In this document: one piece after another, positions 1-9,511 of the stretch
Numbering within the stretch: the stretch's first letter is position 1
Layout of the letters: each line of letters begins with the position of its first letter
Position numbers and translations under genes: made by a program
Notes under the pieces: model-generated
Databases searched by the model: none
Told to the model about the DNA's origin: nothing
The model's input: only the letters and a program-made list of their open reading frames with translations
DNA from: Candidatus Saccharimonadota bacterium
Lineage (GTDB): Bacteria; Patescibacteriota; Saccharimonadia; Saccharimonadales; Saccharimonadaceae
Direction: 5' to 3'
NCBI GenBank assembly: GCA_017432225.1
Contig: JAFRJN010000011.1
Span: forward strand, 55,728-119,727
DNA: 64,000 nt

Positions 1-271
1 CACTTCCCCGGATTGAGCGGAAGCGAATCAGTGAGAACGCACCGAGAATCGCGATCGAAGTCCCGAGATTGCCATTGATCATCATCATTACTGCCATCAC
101 GAGAAGCGGCAAGACCGTTAGCGTTACCAGAAAACCTTTAGTAGTATTTCTAATAGTTAGTTTATGCGCGATTGCAAGTACCAGCCCCATCAGTAGCGCC
201 GCGCCAGCCGCGATTAAGGCAGTGGATACTTCCATTCCTGCCGTGCTAGTGTCAAATATACTATTAAACAT
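1..271 (-). CDS. DUF4956-family membrane protein (partial, C-terminus beyond window)
   Basis: Ninety codons are visible; the gene runs off the left edge. The start ATG at 271 has a GGAG ribosome site about 9 nt upstream and overlaps the stop of the VTC-domain gene by 8 bp, so the two are translationally coupled. The visible part has hydrophobic segments at about residues 15-33 and 45-62, then the family-typical GAFSLIRFRSI segment after a third hydrophobic stretch. DUF4956 proteins are inner-membrane proteins of unknown function and commonly neighbour VTC-domain polyphosphate-polymerase-like proteins, as here. A shared role in polyphosphate or envelope polymer metabolism is inference. Confidence 0.8.
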   Translation of the reverse strand, partial: MFNSIFDTSTAGMEVSTALIAAGAALLMGLVLAIAHKLTIRNTTKGFLVTLTVLPLLVMAVMMMINGNLGTSIAILGAFSLIRFRSIRGS

Positions 272-992
272 TTTTTTCTCCTTTCTTGATCAATTCGTAT
301 ATTTTACCAATTTTCGAAAACCGTGACGGGTAAGCTTTTTCTTTTGACAAAAGCTGTACCAGCCACAGTGGCATTACCTCATGCGCTTTGATTTCCATAA
401 TGATATTCTGGTCGGCCTTGAAACACTTTTTGTCACTCGCCTTTTTCACAAAAGAGAGGTCAGTATCTCGAAAACTCAAATTCTCATCGAAAGTAATCCT
501 TAGCCCATTTTCACCAAGATAACTTTCTCGATCATAATAAACCAGAATCCGCGGCTTGAGGTCAAAATGCGAAATCAAATAATCCACTTCCTTCGCAATC
601 TGGATGTCATCGTTAGTTTCGATTAACTCCGAGGCTAGCTCCACCGCCGTTTTCTCGCCTGCCACCAATTTTTCAAAATCTTTGTGCGTGATGAGGAAAC
701 GTCGCTTGTATCCCACGCGGTATTCGGCTTGTTTCATCTTGGTTTTGATTTCAAGGAATACTTTGTCGTAGCCCTCGTAACTTCTAGCCCGCAGTTTTTC
801 CTTGAAATCTGGATTTTCAATTGATTTGATGATCAGGTCAAAATTATCCGTGTCAAAATACACGTTCATGACCCCAGATTTGAAATACCCGTCCTTTTCC
901 ATGTTCTTCTGGACCTCTTTTAGAATCTCCTTTTTCTGCTTCGCGGAGATTAGATATTTCTTCTCGATCCGATCAAATATTTTGGTATCCAT
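264..992 (-). CDS. VTC-domain (polyphosphate polymerase-like) protein
   Basis: This 242-aa protein resembles the VTC catalytic domain, a tunnel-fold enzyme that in yeast builds polyphosphate from ATP. Family features are visible: basic strands (KLRARSY, EIKTKM, KRRFL) and acidic metal-binding positions such as the late IMEIKAHE segment. I place the start at ATG 992 and not at the in-frame TTG 15 nt upstream, because a TATAAT box (999-1004, minus strand) overlaps that TTG and ends 6 nt before the ATG; the mRNA would be leaderless. It is coupled to the DUF4956 gene. The real polymer and substrate are unknown; triphosphate chemistry is a family-level expectation. Confidence 0.82.
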   Translation of the reverse strand: MDTKIFDRIEKKYLISAKQKKEILKEVQKNMEKDGYFKSGVMNVYFDTDNFDLIIKSIENPDFKEKLRARSYEGYDKVFLEIKTKMKQAEYRVGYKRRFLITHKDFEKLVAGEKTAVELASELIETNDDIQIAKEVDYLISHFDLKPRILVYYDRESYLGENGLRITFDENLSFRDTDLSFVKKASDKKCFKADQNIIMEIKAHEVMPLWLVQLLSKEKAYPSRFSKIGKIYELIKKGEKNV

Positions 993-1040
993 AATCACAT
1001 TATACAATAGAAACCTTAAAAAATACTTTAAAAAAGTATG

Positions 1041-1976
1041 CTAATTTTGAGTTTCCTTAAAATACGTTTCGAGCATTTTCCCGAAGTTTTTGATGTATTT
1101 ATAGTCCACTTTATTCGTCATCACCGTCACGACAAAATCTCTCGTCGTGCCGTCAGAAAGAGGAAATTTCACGATTGCCGTATCATGATAAATATTCCAA
1201 TATTTGCCGTCTGGATTGTAATCCCAGCCGACTTTATTATATACCGAAGCCTCCGTAAATCCACTTGGCAGCCCCTGCCGCCAATCGTAAGTCGTCGCTG
1301 GCTGGTTTAGGAAAGAATCCCACATTGCAGTGAGCAGCTCCGGATTATCAAAATCTGGATGTACATAAAATCTCTGCATTATCTTCGTAATATCCGAAAC
1401 GTTAGAGGTCAGTTTCGAAATATCCGAATCTACGATTTCCCACTCCGTTTCAATAATTGTATCAAGCGCATCATGCCCAATCAGGCTCCACAGAGTCTCC
1501 GCGCAGGGCGAATACGATTCTCTGATGGCAAGGTCGAGGCATTTATTGATAGTGTATCCGGTAGACCCGGCTTTTGCCTTGCCATCCCACTCATCTGTGT
1601 TTACCCGTTTATATCCTTCGTACACCACGAATAGTTTATAAAGCGACGCAGTATTATAATCTTCGGATATATTATATTCACCTACTACTTTGTCTAATTT
1701 TAAATCGTAAATCAAAACACTTTTGTTGCCGCCGACAGTCGTAACCCAACTATCTATCACCGGCTGAAAGTCAATCTCTACTGGCAGTGGCTCGGGCTCC
1801 TCGGGCTCGTCCATGGGGTCTTCGTCAGCTACGGTAGTATCATTGTCGTATGAGGTCGACGAACCGCCCGAAATTATAGGCCAACTTAAAGTCAGCCCTG
1901 TAATCACTCCGCCTAGGATCAATACGCCAAGAAGCGTAAGCCCCAAAATCTTTCCGGTGTCGGCTCGTCTCCTCAT
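1041..1976 (-). CDS. Membrane-anchored serine hydrolase, class A beta-lactamase-like fold
   Basis: A 311-aa protein with a cytoplasmic Arg/Lys-rich start, one membrane helix (about residues 9-34), an acidic proline-rich linker (about 42-66) and an extracellular domain. The domain carries an SxxK tetrad (S111-L-Y-K114) typical of penicillin-recognising serine hydrolases. An SYS segment about 45 residues later could be the SxN equivalent, and a KVG segment late in the protein could stand for KTG. It may act on peptidoglycan or be a beta-lactamase relative; the loops differ enough that resistance should not be assumed. Confidence 0.65.
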   Translation of the reverse strand: MRRRADTGKILGLTLLGVLILGGVITGLTLSWPIISGGSSTSYDNDTTVADEDPMDEPEEPEPLPVEIDFQPVIDSWVTTVGGNKSVLIYDLKLDKVVGEYNISEDYNTASLYKLFVVYEGYKRVNTDEWDGKAKAGSTGYTINKCLDLAIRESYSPCAETLWSLIGHDALDTIIETEWEIVDSDISKLTSNVSDITKIMQRFYVHPDFDNPELLTAMWDSFLNQPATTYDWRQGLPSGFTEASVYNKVGWDYNPDGKYWNIYHDTAIVKFPLSDGTTRDFVVTVMTNKVDYKYIKNFGKMLETYFKETQN

Positions 1977-2050
1977 ATTTCCATTCTACCACAAGTATGT
2001 TATAATTGTAAATGAAGGGTGGTAGTAAATTAATAAGGAGGTGTATTTTT

Positions 2051-3091
2051 ATGTTGAGACATAGACTTTCAGATCCAATCAAAAGAGACTACCAGGAAAT
2101 TGAGTTTGCTAAATACGTCGCGATTCACAAGGGCCAGACCGAGCCCACGGATCCAGACTTCTTCACCAAGCTAAAAGAAGAATATTACGCAGCTCACTCC
2201 TCCATCGAGCAGTCCAAGCTTAACAAAGTTTGGGGGCTGATCGCGCCAAAAATCTCCGAGAATAGAGGTTTAGCAGAGTTTACGAATGATTATCAAGGTC
2301 ATTTATCAGACTATTTCTTCCCCTGGCTTATCAACGTGTTCCGTTCTCCGGCCACTGCATTAGAAATGTCTTATGGCGCTGGTCCAGACCTAAACGAAGA
2401 TTGGCACGACGATATTTTGAGTACAGAAGATCCGATTGTCCCTTTCATCAAGGACGATCCTGCTTTCGTCTACAATCGCGAGCGCCAGCTCTACGTTGCG
2501 GATTTAGCTAGTTCAGTAGTAGATTTAGCTGCTGGCCGAGAAGATCTTGCTAAAATCGTCGATTTTGGCTCTGGTCGTCTGACTTGGATTAGAAATCACG
2601 GCTTTATCCCCTCGAAGGACCGAGTCGAAATCTACGCTTTTGACCAAGACCCCTCGATCAAGCCCGATCAGCTGTTTAGTAGCGATCCCGAAGAGCTAGG
2701 AATCCGCTTCAAGCACGGTAATTTTACTGCTCAATTTAATAACCCAGACTGCAGAAATGCAGACTTGATTATTTTGGGCGGAGTGGTATCTTATATCCCT
2801 GCGGCCAAGTTTATCGACGGTATCGTTCCAGCCATTTACCAGCTGCTAAATGACGTAGGCGTATTTTTCTTCGACCTGCAGATTGATTGCCCATGCTATC
2901 AGCATAGTATGGACATTTTGAGCTGGCCCAAGTTTGATTTGCCGGCCAGCACTAATGAAGCAATCGCTCGAGTGGAAGAATGGCGTAAGAACCTTTGGTC
3001 TAGCGGCATCAAATTCAGTGCCGAATATACCACTGATACTTACAACGAACTTCCGTCTGGCATCATGGTTACAATGCAAAAAGTCACTTAA
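2051..3091 (+). CDS. SAM-dependent methyltransferase-like protein
   Basis: A 346-aa cytosolic protein. The C-terminal half looks like a class I Rossmann methyltransferase: a glycine-rich strand-loop (IVDFGSGR), an acidic strand end (YAFDQD) and a post-II strand (ADLIILGGVVSYI). The N-terminal half, about 150 residues, is charged and unassigned. The start at 2051 is chosen over an in-frame ATG at 2012 because a perfect AAGGAGGTG lies just upstream of it. A TATAAT box at 2001-2006 gives a leader of about 40 nt. Substrate unknown. A bidirectional-looking terminator follows. Confidence 0.6.
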   Translation: MLRHRLSDPIKRDYQEIEFAKYVAIHKGQTEPTDPDFFTKLKEEYYAAHSSIEQSKLNKVWGLIAPKISENRGLAEFTNDYQGHLSDYFFPWLINVFRSPATALEMSYGAGPDLNEDWHDDILSTEDPIVPFIKDDPAFVYNRERQLYVADLASSVVDLAAGREDLAKIVDFGSGRLTWIRNHGFIPSKDRVEIYAFDQDPSIKPDQLFSSDPEELGIRFKHGNFTAQFNNPDCRNADLIILGGVVSYIPAAKFIDGIVPAIYQLLNDVGVFFFDLQIDCPCYQHSMDILSWPKFDLPASTNEAIARVEEWRKNLWSSGIKFSAEYTTDTYNELPSGIMVTMQKVT

Positions 3092-3109
3092 ATCACCCCC
3101 TTCTTTAAG

Positions 3110-3134
3110 ACCCGCCTTTCAAAAGACGGGTTTT
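3110..3134. terminator. Intrinsic terminator between convergent genes
   Basis: An ACCCG/CGGGT stem with further pairing towards the loop, flanked by A and T runs on both sides, lies between the convergent methyltransferase-like and CAP-domain genes and could serve both. Confidence 0.7.
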
Positions 3135-3145
3135 AAATTGTCATA

Positions 3146-4108
3146 TTAGAAATTCGAAAAATACTGCGACCAGTGTGTCTGATATTTGGTCCCCGGGTCA
3201 AAGTAAAAACCGACTGCTAGTTTGGTGAAATCTGGATTTAAGATATTCTCGCGGTGTTTTTCGGAATTCATCCAGGCTGCCACCACCGTCTCCGGCGAAA
3301 CTGCCGAGTTGCCTACTACTAGATTCTCTCCTTCTACGTACGTACTAAAGCCGGAAGGCTCCACGCAGGCCGTATCCCAGCTCGAGCCATCAGGCCGAGT
3401 ATGCGAGTAGAGTTCAACGATTTCCTCCGCGCGAACCTCCGCCGCGCTAGCGCAAGCATCACCCCAGACCAATTTTTCTAGACCATTTCGCACCCGTTCT
3501 TGGTTTACTAGCGACAAAACTTCATATTTCCACTTTTCCGTTGGCACTTCCAGTACGTACACGTCAATCGAATCGCGCCGTGCCCCATCATAAGTACCCG
3601 CGGTAATGGTAGTTTTGCCCACCCCGGCGATCAAAGGAAATCTACAAGTGTCCGAAGAATACCCTAGCCAAGTACGAGCCGTCGGATAAAAGCCCGAGAT
3701 CACGTCGGCGTTGCTAGTCTGCCAATACATATCTCCGAGATTAGTTAAATCTCCACCTACGCAAATATCTACGTTGGCAGTCTGATAAATAAAGATTGAA
3801 TCGCCCGCCCACAGTTCTCCGTCCGGCACCGGCGAGGAATCGATCCCGTCGTTAGTCCGTACCGAGGTAATGTAGGCTTTTTTGGCTTCAGTTAATTCTG
3901 TGTTGCTATTGCTCTCTGCTCCAATCATCTGGGATTCACTGACTTCGCCATCAATCTCGTCACTTCGCTCTGCCACTACCCTAAAGTCTAGCCCGCCATT
4001 CAGCCAAATCGCCCCCGCGATTAAGACGCCAGCAATCAAAATCGCCGCCGCATTGAGCGACAAAAGAATCGTCATTTTGGTCTGTCTAAGACTTGCTGCG
4101 GCTGCCAT
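3146..4108 (-). CDS. CAP/SCP-domain secreted or membrane-anchored protein
   Basis: A 320-aa protein with an N-terminal membrane helix (about residues 13-33), a middle region of about 130 residues that may be beta-rich, and a C-terminal CAP (cysteine-rich secretory/PR-1) domain. CAP signatures are visible: VNQERVRNGL, YSHTRPDGSSW with the family His, GENLVVG, and WMNSEKHRENIL with the second His. The start at 4108 lies inside the end of the upstream membrane-protein gene (23-nt overlap); an alternative ATG at 4075 falls 10 nt after that gene's stop. Bacterial CAP proteins are extracellular; their activity is mostly unknown. Confidence 0.8.
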   Translation of the reverse strand: MAAAASLRQTKMTILLSLNAAAILIAGVLIAGAIWLNGGLDFRVVAERSDEIDGEVSESQMIGAESNSNTELTEAKKAYITSVRTNDGIDSSPVPDGELWAGDSIFIYQTANVDICVGGDLTNLGDMYWQTSNADVISGFYPTARTWLGYSSDTCRFPLIAGVGKTTITAGTYDGARRDSIDVYVLEVPTEKWKYEVLSLVNQERVRNGLEKLVWGDACASAAEVRAEEIVELYSHTRPDGSSWDTACVEPSGFSTYVEGENLVVGNSAVSPETVVAAWMNSEKHRENILNPDFTKLAVGFYFDPGTKYQTHWSQYFSNF

Positions 4109-5432
4109 TTTCGATCAGCGTCCCCATTAAGCTTACAATCATCGCAATTTCGACTAAATCCTTGTACTCCAAAATTGATTTTGAAACCGGCCGACCAAAA
4201 ATCATTTGCCCCACTATCTCGCCGTTTGCTCCAGTCATTACCGCAATTTTCGAAATTTCCATTTCTTTTAACGCCGTAGCATTGAGCTTGCTAGTATCTT
4301 GCCACGCTCCGTGTGCAGGCGCTGACAGCTTTGCGACTTTCGCAAGCAAGTCATTAGGGATTTTACAATCATCTGCCACATAGAATTTACCCTTCACAAG
4401 GAGCCCCACATAGGAAAAATGGAGATTTTCCGAAAGAAACGCCGAAATTTCTTTATAATTTAGCTTTTTCGGGTTCTCTTGCGAAAGTTTTTTTACGATG
4501 TATGGGAGATTGATTTGTTTGGTCATAATTAAAGACTTTGTTAGCGCCATGATTTCCGAAAATGCCGGCACCAGCGCGAGCACGATTGCTACCATAATAA
4601 AGTTTAAAAGAATCACCTGAAACGATGGATTCGCTACTTTAAATAGCGCCGAGAAGACCAAATGGAATATCAAAAGATAGGCGATAAAGGCACTCGAAAG
4701 GATTACGACTCCCGAAAGCATTTTTAGCCACCGCGCGTTGATCGACACCATCTTATATTTCAAAATTGAGAAATATAGCCCGATAATAGTGAGCCCAATT
4801 GTGATTGGCCCTACCCATATCAAATCGTATCTGAATAGCGGCAGCATCAGGTCAAAAATCCCCGACAAAATCCCTGTGCCCATCAGGCTAACCAAAAAGA
4901 ACACGTACCCGTGTCGGGATTTAGCATTTTTGGTATGAGTGATTCGATAAAACAGAAAGCAAAAAATGATGAAATTGAGTGTACAGAAGAAAGCCAAATA
5001 AGAAATATAGTACGGTCCCATGGTGAGAGATACGCTATTGCCAGCGTCTTTCAGAATAATTTCAGAATACAGAATTGACGGGTCGTAGACGAGCAATACC
5101 GAAAGCACTACCGCAAAAATTACAAAAATCGTCGAGATTAATTTACCGATTTTGTACTTCCAGGAAACATAAGCTAGAAGCCCGGCATCCATCACTAGGG
5201 CGCCAATGTAAATCCCCAGTACCATAGACGGAGCTGCTTGGTAGTCTGCCTCTCCACTTCCGAGCGACAAAAATATAGCAATCGACACCGCCCAAATTAC
5301 TTCGCCGATCGCTGCGGTGAGGAACCATAGACTGCGCGGCCTTGCCGACTTGGTGCTTCCAAAAACTAGTGCCAGCGCCGCAAGTATCGTTAGAATTGCT
5401 ACCGCAATTACTAGCATATAAATAAAATGCAT
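4086..5432 (-). CDS. Multi-pass membrane sensor-like protein with a GAF-like tail
   Basis: A 448-aa protein with about eight to nine hydrophobic helices in its first 300 residues, resembling the 7TM input modules found on histidine kinases. The roughly 150-residue cytosolic tail looks like a small alpha/beta (GAF-like) sensor domain, for example FSYVGLLVKGKFYVADD and KIAVMTGANGEIVGQMIFG. No kinase H-box or ATP-binding motif is seen, so it is not a kinase itself. It is cotranscribed with the CAP gene, which overlaps its end. Function unknown. Confidence 0.55.
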   Translation of the reverse strand: MHFIYMLVIAVAILTILAALALVFGSTKSARPRSLWFLTAAIGEVIWAVSIAIFLSLGSGEADYQAAPSMVLGIYIGALVMDAGLLAYVSWKYKIGKLISTIFVIFAVVLSVLLVYDPSILYSEIILKDAGNSVSLTMGPYYISYLAFFCTLNFIIFCFLFYRITHTKNAKSRHGYVFFLVSLMGTGILSGIFDLMLPLFRYDLIWVGPITIGLTIIGLYFSILKYKMVSINARWLKMLSGVVILSSAFIAYLLIFHLVFSALFKVANPSFQVILLNFIMVAIVLALVPAFSEIMALTKSLIMTKQINLPYIVKKLSQENPKKLNYKEISAFLSENLHFSYVGLLVKGKFYVADDCKIPNDLLAKVAKLSAPAHGAWQDTSKLNATALKEMEISKIAVMTGANGEIVGQMIFGRPVSKSILEYKDLVEIAMIVSLMGTLIENGSRSKS

Positions 5433-5484
5433 GTTTGCCTCCGTTACTTGCTTATATTATAGCACAAGCCTTTTAGATTTCAAG

Positions 5485-6978
5485 CTATGGGCGGACCGAG
5501 ACCAATCGATCAAGCCACCACGCCAAAGTCTCGTCGTCTAGGAGTCTAGTCTGCATATCTTTGTCATACACAGTACCGACCAATTTAGTCTGGAGCAATT
5601 TGCCATTATATATATAGTGGGCGAGCACCAAGCTTCTAGTCGTTCCCGGCCACCAGATTTGATCAAAGAATAGATTACCAAGCCCGTAATATATCACACC
5701 GTCGCCGTAAAGCTCGTAAGTCTGTGCCTGGTGGGCACTTGTGCCTACCACCACATCAGCGCCAAGATCAATCAAATGGCGGAAGAGCCCGATTTGGTCT
5801 CCTGCTGAAGAATTTGCTCGGTCGCAAGTCGGATCTTCATATTCTGAAGCGTAGGCGCTACACTCATAATATTGAATATCTACAATCACCAAATCTCCGC
5901 GTGCCTTGGCTTCTTTAATTTGCTCGGCCGCGACTTCTTCGTAATATTGGTTCGCGCCCGGAGTATCATCATAAGTCGCTCCACCAGTCGACTGGTTAAA
6001 AGCTAGCATCGTGATGTTGGAGCCCTTTTTAGAAAGTTCTAAAGGTACGGCTGCCTCGGTTGCGGTTTTGCCGCCCCCGACCATTTTAATTCCATTGGCG
6101 ATATAAGTATCAATAGTCTCAAGCGCTGCAGTGTCACCACAATCTTGATTATGGTTACCGGTCAGTTCCACTACGTCGAGCCCAATCGCAGTCAAAGTGT
6201 CGATAAATCTTTTATCCGAGCAAATATTCGAAGACGAGGCATAATCGGTAAAGGAAGACTCATTCGAGGTATGCGTAATATCAAATGCAGAAAGAAAATC
6301 TTTAATTCCCTCGGCAAAATATGTCGCATCGCCACCCACCGCGTTTAATTTTGCATTCATCCCGCGAGATAGCGCGGTTACACCCGTCTGCGCAAAGGTA
6401 AGAAGCGTATCTTTCGTAGGGGCTTTGACGCTAAAAGTATTAGTGACGAGCGGCTTAATTTCCTCGGCAAACTTCTCCGAGTCGAAGCTCACAATTCGGT
6501 AGACCGCCCCGCTAACGAGCTCGTCCAAATAGTATTTATCATTTAGAGATAGCAGCTTTTTGGTAAAGTCAAGCTCGGAAATCGGGATTAACTCAAACTC
6601 ATTCGCTGCCTGGAAGGTCGGGTCAAAAATTTCTTCTACGGAATTTACCGTTAAATTCGTTTTGGTACTATAAAAATCCGTCACAGGCACATATATATTA
6701 TATATATACTCACCTTCTTTTAAATTTGGCGCCTCCAGCACGTTTTTTGCCGAAATCGTCACATCCTTGTCCAGATCGGTTTGATAGGAAAAAATCTCTT
6801 CTAGTTTAGCTTTTTCATCAGAGCTCAAACTCTCATCATAATAAACTACCCCGGGGATTCGGAAAACTCCAGTTTTGGTAATAAACTGCACCCCAAAGAA
6901 CACTCCCACAAACATAAAAATAAAAAATAGCACAAAGATGGAAATTTTTGTGCCTACGCTTTTGTTTCCTCTACTCAT
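5485..6978 (-). CDS. CapA-family (poly-gamma-glutamate type) metallophosphatase-like protein
   Basis: A 497-aa protein with an N-terminal membrane anchor (about residues 11-34) and a C-terminal CapA domain. The family signatures GNHNQDCG (metal site), GGGKTATEA, SAHQAQTYELYG and YGLGNLFFDQ are all visible. CapA proteins are extracytoplasmic members of the calcineurin-like group linked to capsule or polymer processing. About 200 residues precede the domain and are unassigned. A TATAAT box at 6985-6990 ends 6 nt before the ATG (leaderless). It is divergent from the GH97 gene and shares its short promoter region. Confidence 0.8.
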   Translation of the reverse strand: MSRGNKSVGTKISIFVLFFIFMFVGVFFGVQFITKTGVFRIPGVVYYDESLSSDEKAKLEEIFSYQTDLDKDVTISAKNVLEAPNLKEGEYIYNIYVPVTDFYSTKTNLTVNSVEEIFDPTFQAANEFELIPISELDFTKKLLSLNDKYYLDELVSGAVYRIVSFDSEKFAEEIKPLVTNTFSVKAPTKDTLLTFAQTGVTALSRGMNAKLNAVGGDATYFAEGIKDFLSAFDITHTSNESSFTDYASSSNICSDKRFIDTLTAIGLDVVELTGNHNQDCGDTAALETIDTYIANGIKMVGGGKTATEAAVPLELSKKGSNITMLAFNQSTGGATYDDTPGANQYYEEVAAEQIKEAKARGDLVIVDIQYYECSAYASEYEDPTCDRANSSAGDQIGLFRHLIDLGADVVVGTSAHQAQTYELYGDGVIYYGLGNLFFDQIWWPGTTRSLVLAHYIYNGKLLQTKLVGTVYDKDMQTRLLDDETLAWWLDRLVSVRP

Positions 6979-6984
6979 ACCACC

Positions 6985-7007
6985 ATTATATCACACTATG
7001 CTATAAT
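6985..7007. promoter_or_regulatory. Compact divergent leaderless promoters (capA-like / GH97)
   Basis: Two -10 boxes face away from each other in 23 bp: TATAAT on the minus strand at 6990-6985 and TATGCTATAAT on the plus strand with its hexamer at 7002-7007. Each ends exactly 6 nt before the ATG of its gene (6978 and 7014), so both transcripts should start at or next to the start codon. Confidence 0.7.
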
Positions 7008-7013
7008 ATATAT

Positions 7014-8975
7014 ATGACTTGGTGGGCAAAATTATTTGAAAAAGACGAAGTCGAAAAAACTATTTTTTCTCCTGACGGCAGAATTAAATGTACATTTTTG
7101 CTTAAAAACAGTCAAGTTTTTTATTTTGTGTCAAAAGATAATAAAAAAGTTATCGAAAAATCCCGCCTCGATTTGCAAATTGTTGGTGAGGAGCCGCTTA
7201 AAAATCGTCTCAAATTAATTCGGATGCGTAGTAGTCATCACCAAGAGACTATCGAGATGCCCTGGGGCGAAGATCGTTGCATCGACAATACCTACACCGA
7301 AGCAGTTTTTTATCTTGGTGAGACTGGCGGAGCTCGGCGGATTTATACTTTGAAATTTCGAATTTTTAATAATGCCGTGTCTTTTCGCTACGAAATCCCA
7401 CCGCAGCCCAAATTTTCGGAAATCGCCATCAAAAACGAGCAGACCGAATTTAACGTCAGTCTAAATTCAATCGCTTGGCAAATCCCAGCCTATCAGCCCG
7501 ACCGCTATGAATATAGTTATGAAAAATCTTCCGTTTATGAGCTGCAAAAATCCGTTCACACTCCGCTGACGATGAAACTGCCTAATGGTTTTTATCTTTC
7601 TGTCCACGAAGCGGCGCTTTACAATTATGGCTCCATGACTTTAAAATTAAATGAAGACCAGATATTATCTTCCGATATTATTCCCTTATCTGACGGCGCC
7701 AAGGCCCATGTGATTTTGCCTTTCCAGACTCCGTGGCGGCTCGTCATGATTGCAGACTCATGTATTGAGCTTACCGAAAACCGTACTATGTATGCGTTAA
7801 ATGATCCCCCAAGTGGAGATTTTAGTTGGGTCGAAACTCTCAAATTCATCGGTATCTGGTGGGCAATGTATGTTGGCGAGTGGACTTGGGCGCCCGGAGA
7901 ACGCCACGGCGCTACCACCAAGCACGCCAAAGAATATATTGACGCAGCCGTGCGGCTTGGTATCAAAGGTCTCCTCATCGAAGGCTGGAATGACGGCTGG
8001 GAAGGTAATTGGCTAGAAAACGGCGTCAATAATAAGTTCTCTACTCCCACGGCTGACTTCGATATGGATGCTGTAGCAAGCTACGCCAAGGCCAAAAATA
8101 TTGAATTAGTTGGACACCACGAGACCGTTGGCTTTGTCGACAATTACGAAAATCAGCTCGAAGACGCCTATAATTATTACGCCGCACGCGGCATTCACTA
8201 TATCAAAACTGGCTATGCTGGTAGCATGATTACGATTGGCGGGCACAAAGAATATCACCATTCTCAAGCTGGCGTCAATCATTATCAAAAAACCGTCGAA
8301 CTTGCAGCAAAAAAGCATATCTCACTTGACATCCACGAACCCATCAAAGGCACCGGCATTGAACGTACTTGGCCAAATTTGCTCGCTCGTGAGGGGGCTC
8401 GCGGTCAAGAATACGAAGGTGGGGCGCTTCAACCATCACATGCCTGTTTCTTGCCTTATACCAGACTTCTCGCTGGCGGGATGGATTATACCAATGGTAT
8501 TTTTGATATCGATAACAATGTAAAACGTATTTCTACTACCTTAGCTCGCCAAGCGGCATATTTTGTTACTATCTATTCCGGTATGGCGATGGCGGCTGAT
8601 CGGCCATTTATGTACGAAGAAAAGTTCCCGCAGCTTTTTCAGTTTATCCGCAATGTGCCAGTTAATTTTGAAAAAACTCATCCGCTTGCCGGCGAAATTG
8701 GTGAATATTATGTCGTAGCCAGAAAAGACCGCAATACACCAAATTGGTATCTTGGTGGCGTCACCAACGAGACCGGTCGCCACGTCCATATCAATCTAGA
8801 TTTTCTAGACGAAGGTACTTACCATGCTTATTTCTACACCGACGCTGACCACGCCCATTTTCGTGACAATCCTTACGCTCTCAACCTATACGAAAGACAC
8901 GTCGGCCGAAGCGATAGCCTAGATATTTATATGGCACCAGGCGGTGGCTTTGCTATCGAGTTAGTCAAACTTTAA
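7014..8975 (+). CDS. Glycoside hydrolase family 97 (alpha-glucosidase-like)
   Basis: A 653-aa GH97 protein: N-terminal beta-sandwich (about 1-270), central TIM barrel with family motifs (WWAMYVGEWTWAPGERHGATT, GLLIEGWNDGW, VGHHETVG, DIHEPIKGTGIERTWPN, REGARGQEYEGG) and a C-terminal beta domain. The Glu residues of DIHEP and RGQEYEG match calcium/acid-base positions of SusB-type enzymes. The barrel strand IKTGYAG has no Asp where retaining GH97 members keep their nucleophile, which favours the inverting alpha-glucosidase type. No signal peptide is seen, so it is probably cytosolic. The start is ATG 7014, 6 nt after a TATAAT. It likely works with the downstream glycan genes at 11.7-14.2 kb. Confidence 0.88.
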   Translation: MTWWAKLFEKDEVEKTIFSPDGRIKCTFLLKNSQVFYFVSKDNKKVIEKSRLDLQIVGEEPLKNRLKLIRMRSSHHQETIEMPWGEDRCIDNTYTEAVFYLGETGGARRIYTLKFRIFNNAVSFRYEIPPQPKFSEIAIKNEQTEFNVSLNSIAWQIPAYQPDRYEYSYEKSSVYELQKSVHTPLTMKLPNGFYLSVHEAALYNYGSMTLKLNEDQILSSDIIPLSDGAKAHVILPFQTPWRLVMIADSCIELTENRTMYALNDPPSGDFSWVETLKFIGIWWAMYVGEWTWAPGERHGATTKHAKEYIDAAVRLGIKGLLIEGWNDGWEGNWLENGVNNKFSTPTADFDMDAVASYAKAKNIELVGHHETVGFVDNYENQLEDAYNYYAARGIHYIKTGYAGSMITIGGHKEYHHSQAGVNHYQKTVELAAKKHISLDIHEPIKGTGIERTWPNLLAREGARGQEYEGGALQPSHACFLPYTRLLAGGMDYTNGIFDIDNNVKRISTTLARQAAYFVTIYSGMAMAADRPFMYEEKFPQLFQFIRNVPVNFEKTHPLAGEIGEYYVVARKDRNTPNWYLGGVTNETGRHVHINLDFLDEGTYHAYFYTDADHAHFRDNPYALNLYERHVGRSDSLDIYMAPGGGFAIELVKL

Positions 8976-8984
8976 ACTCAAATT

Positions 8985-9476
8985 CTAAGCTTTAACTGCC
9001 GTTACAATCAGTCGATGCGTGGCATCTTTTTCGCCTACCCTTTGCCCTGCACAGGTCATAATGATTAGCGTAGTTTCTTTACCCGGCATCAGAATTAGAC
9101 TCATATTAATATCGGATTTTTGGAGAGTCTCCATCTCGGTGATTTTGAAAGTTTTATCATCATAATATATTAAATCACCCACTTGTGCGTCTTTAAGATT
9201 TTTGAATACCGTACCAGAATGCCCCACCAGAAAAATCTTACTACTATATTTACTAAAACTACCTACAATAGTGTCCGGAGTTTCTAACTTGTGGTCGACT
9301 AGCTCTAGTGTAGTCACATCTGAAGTCAGCCCAATACTTGGAATCTCAATATTGCCAGAAATTTCATAATGCCTAGCTTCTGCCGGCTGAAAACCAACCA
9401 CAATAAAAGCCAAAAACGCCACTATATATAATATAGTGACAATCCTTCGAAAATCGAACCTCCGCTTTAACTCCAC
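8985..9476 (-). CDS. Sortase-family transpeptidase
   Basis: About 163 aa, with one N-terminal membrane helix followed by a short sortase domain. The catalytic triad is visible: His in LVGHSGT, Cys in IMTCAG and Arg in THRLIV. Sortases join surface proteins or pilins to each other or to cell wall. I choose GTG 9476 because AAGGAG lies 8 nt upstream; an in-frame GTG at 9485 would abut that site directly. It is convergent with the GH97 gene only 9 bp away. No LPXTG-type substrate is seen nearby. It is one of three sortases in this window. Confidence 0.85.
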   Translation of the reverse strand: MELKRRFDFRRIVTILYIVAFLAFIVVGFQPAEARHYEISGNIEIPSIGLTSDVTTLELVDHKLETPDTIVGSFSKYSSKIFLVGHSGTVFKNLKDAQVGDLIYYDDKTFKITEMETLQKSDINMSLILMPGKETTLIIMTCAGQRVGEKDATHRLIVTAVKA

Positions 9477-9511
9477 TTTTAACACTCCTTACGCTAATTA
9501 TAGCACAAGTT

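Noticed and set aside
993..1007. TTG start for the VTC-domain protein
   Set aside because: The TTG overlaps the -10 box of the gene's own promoter, so it cannot be in the mRNA.
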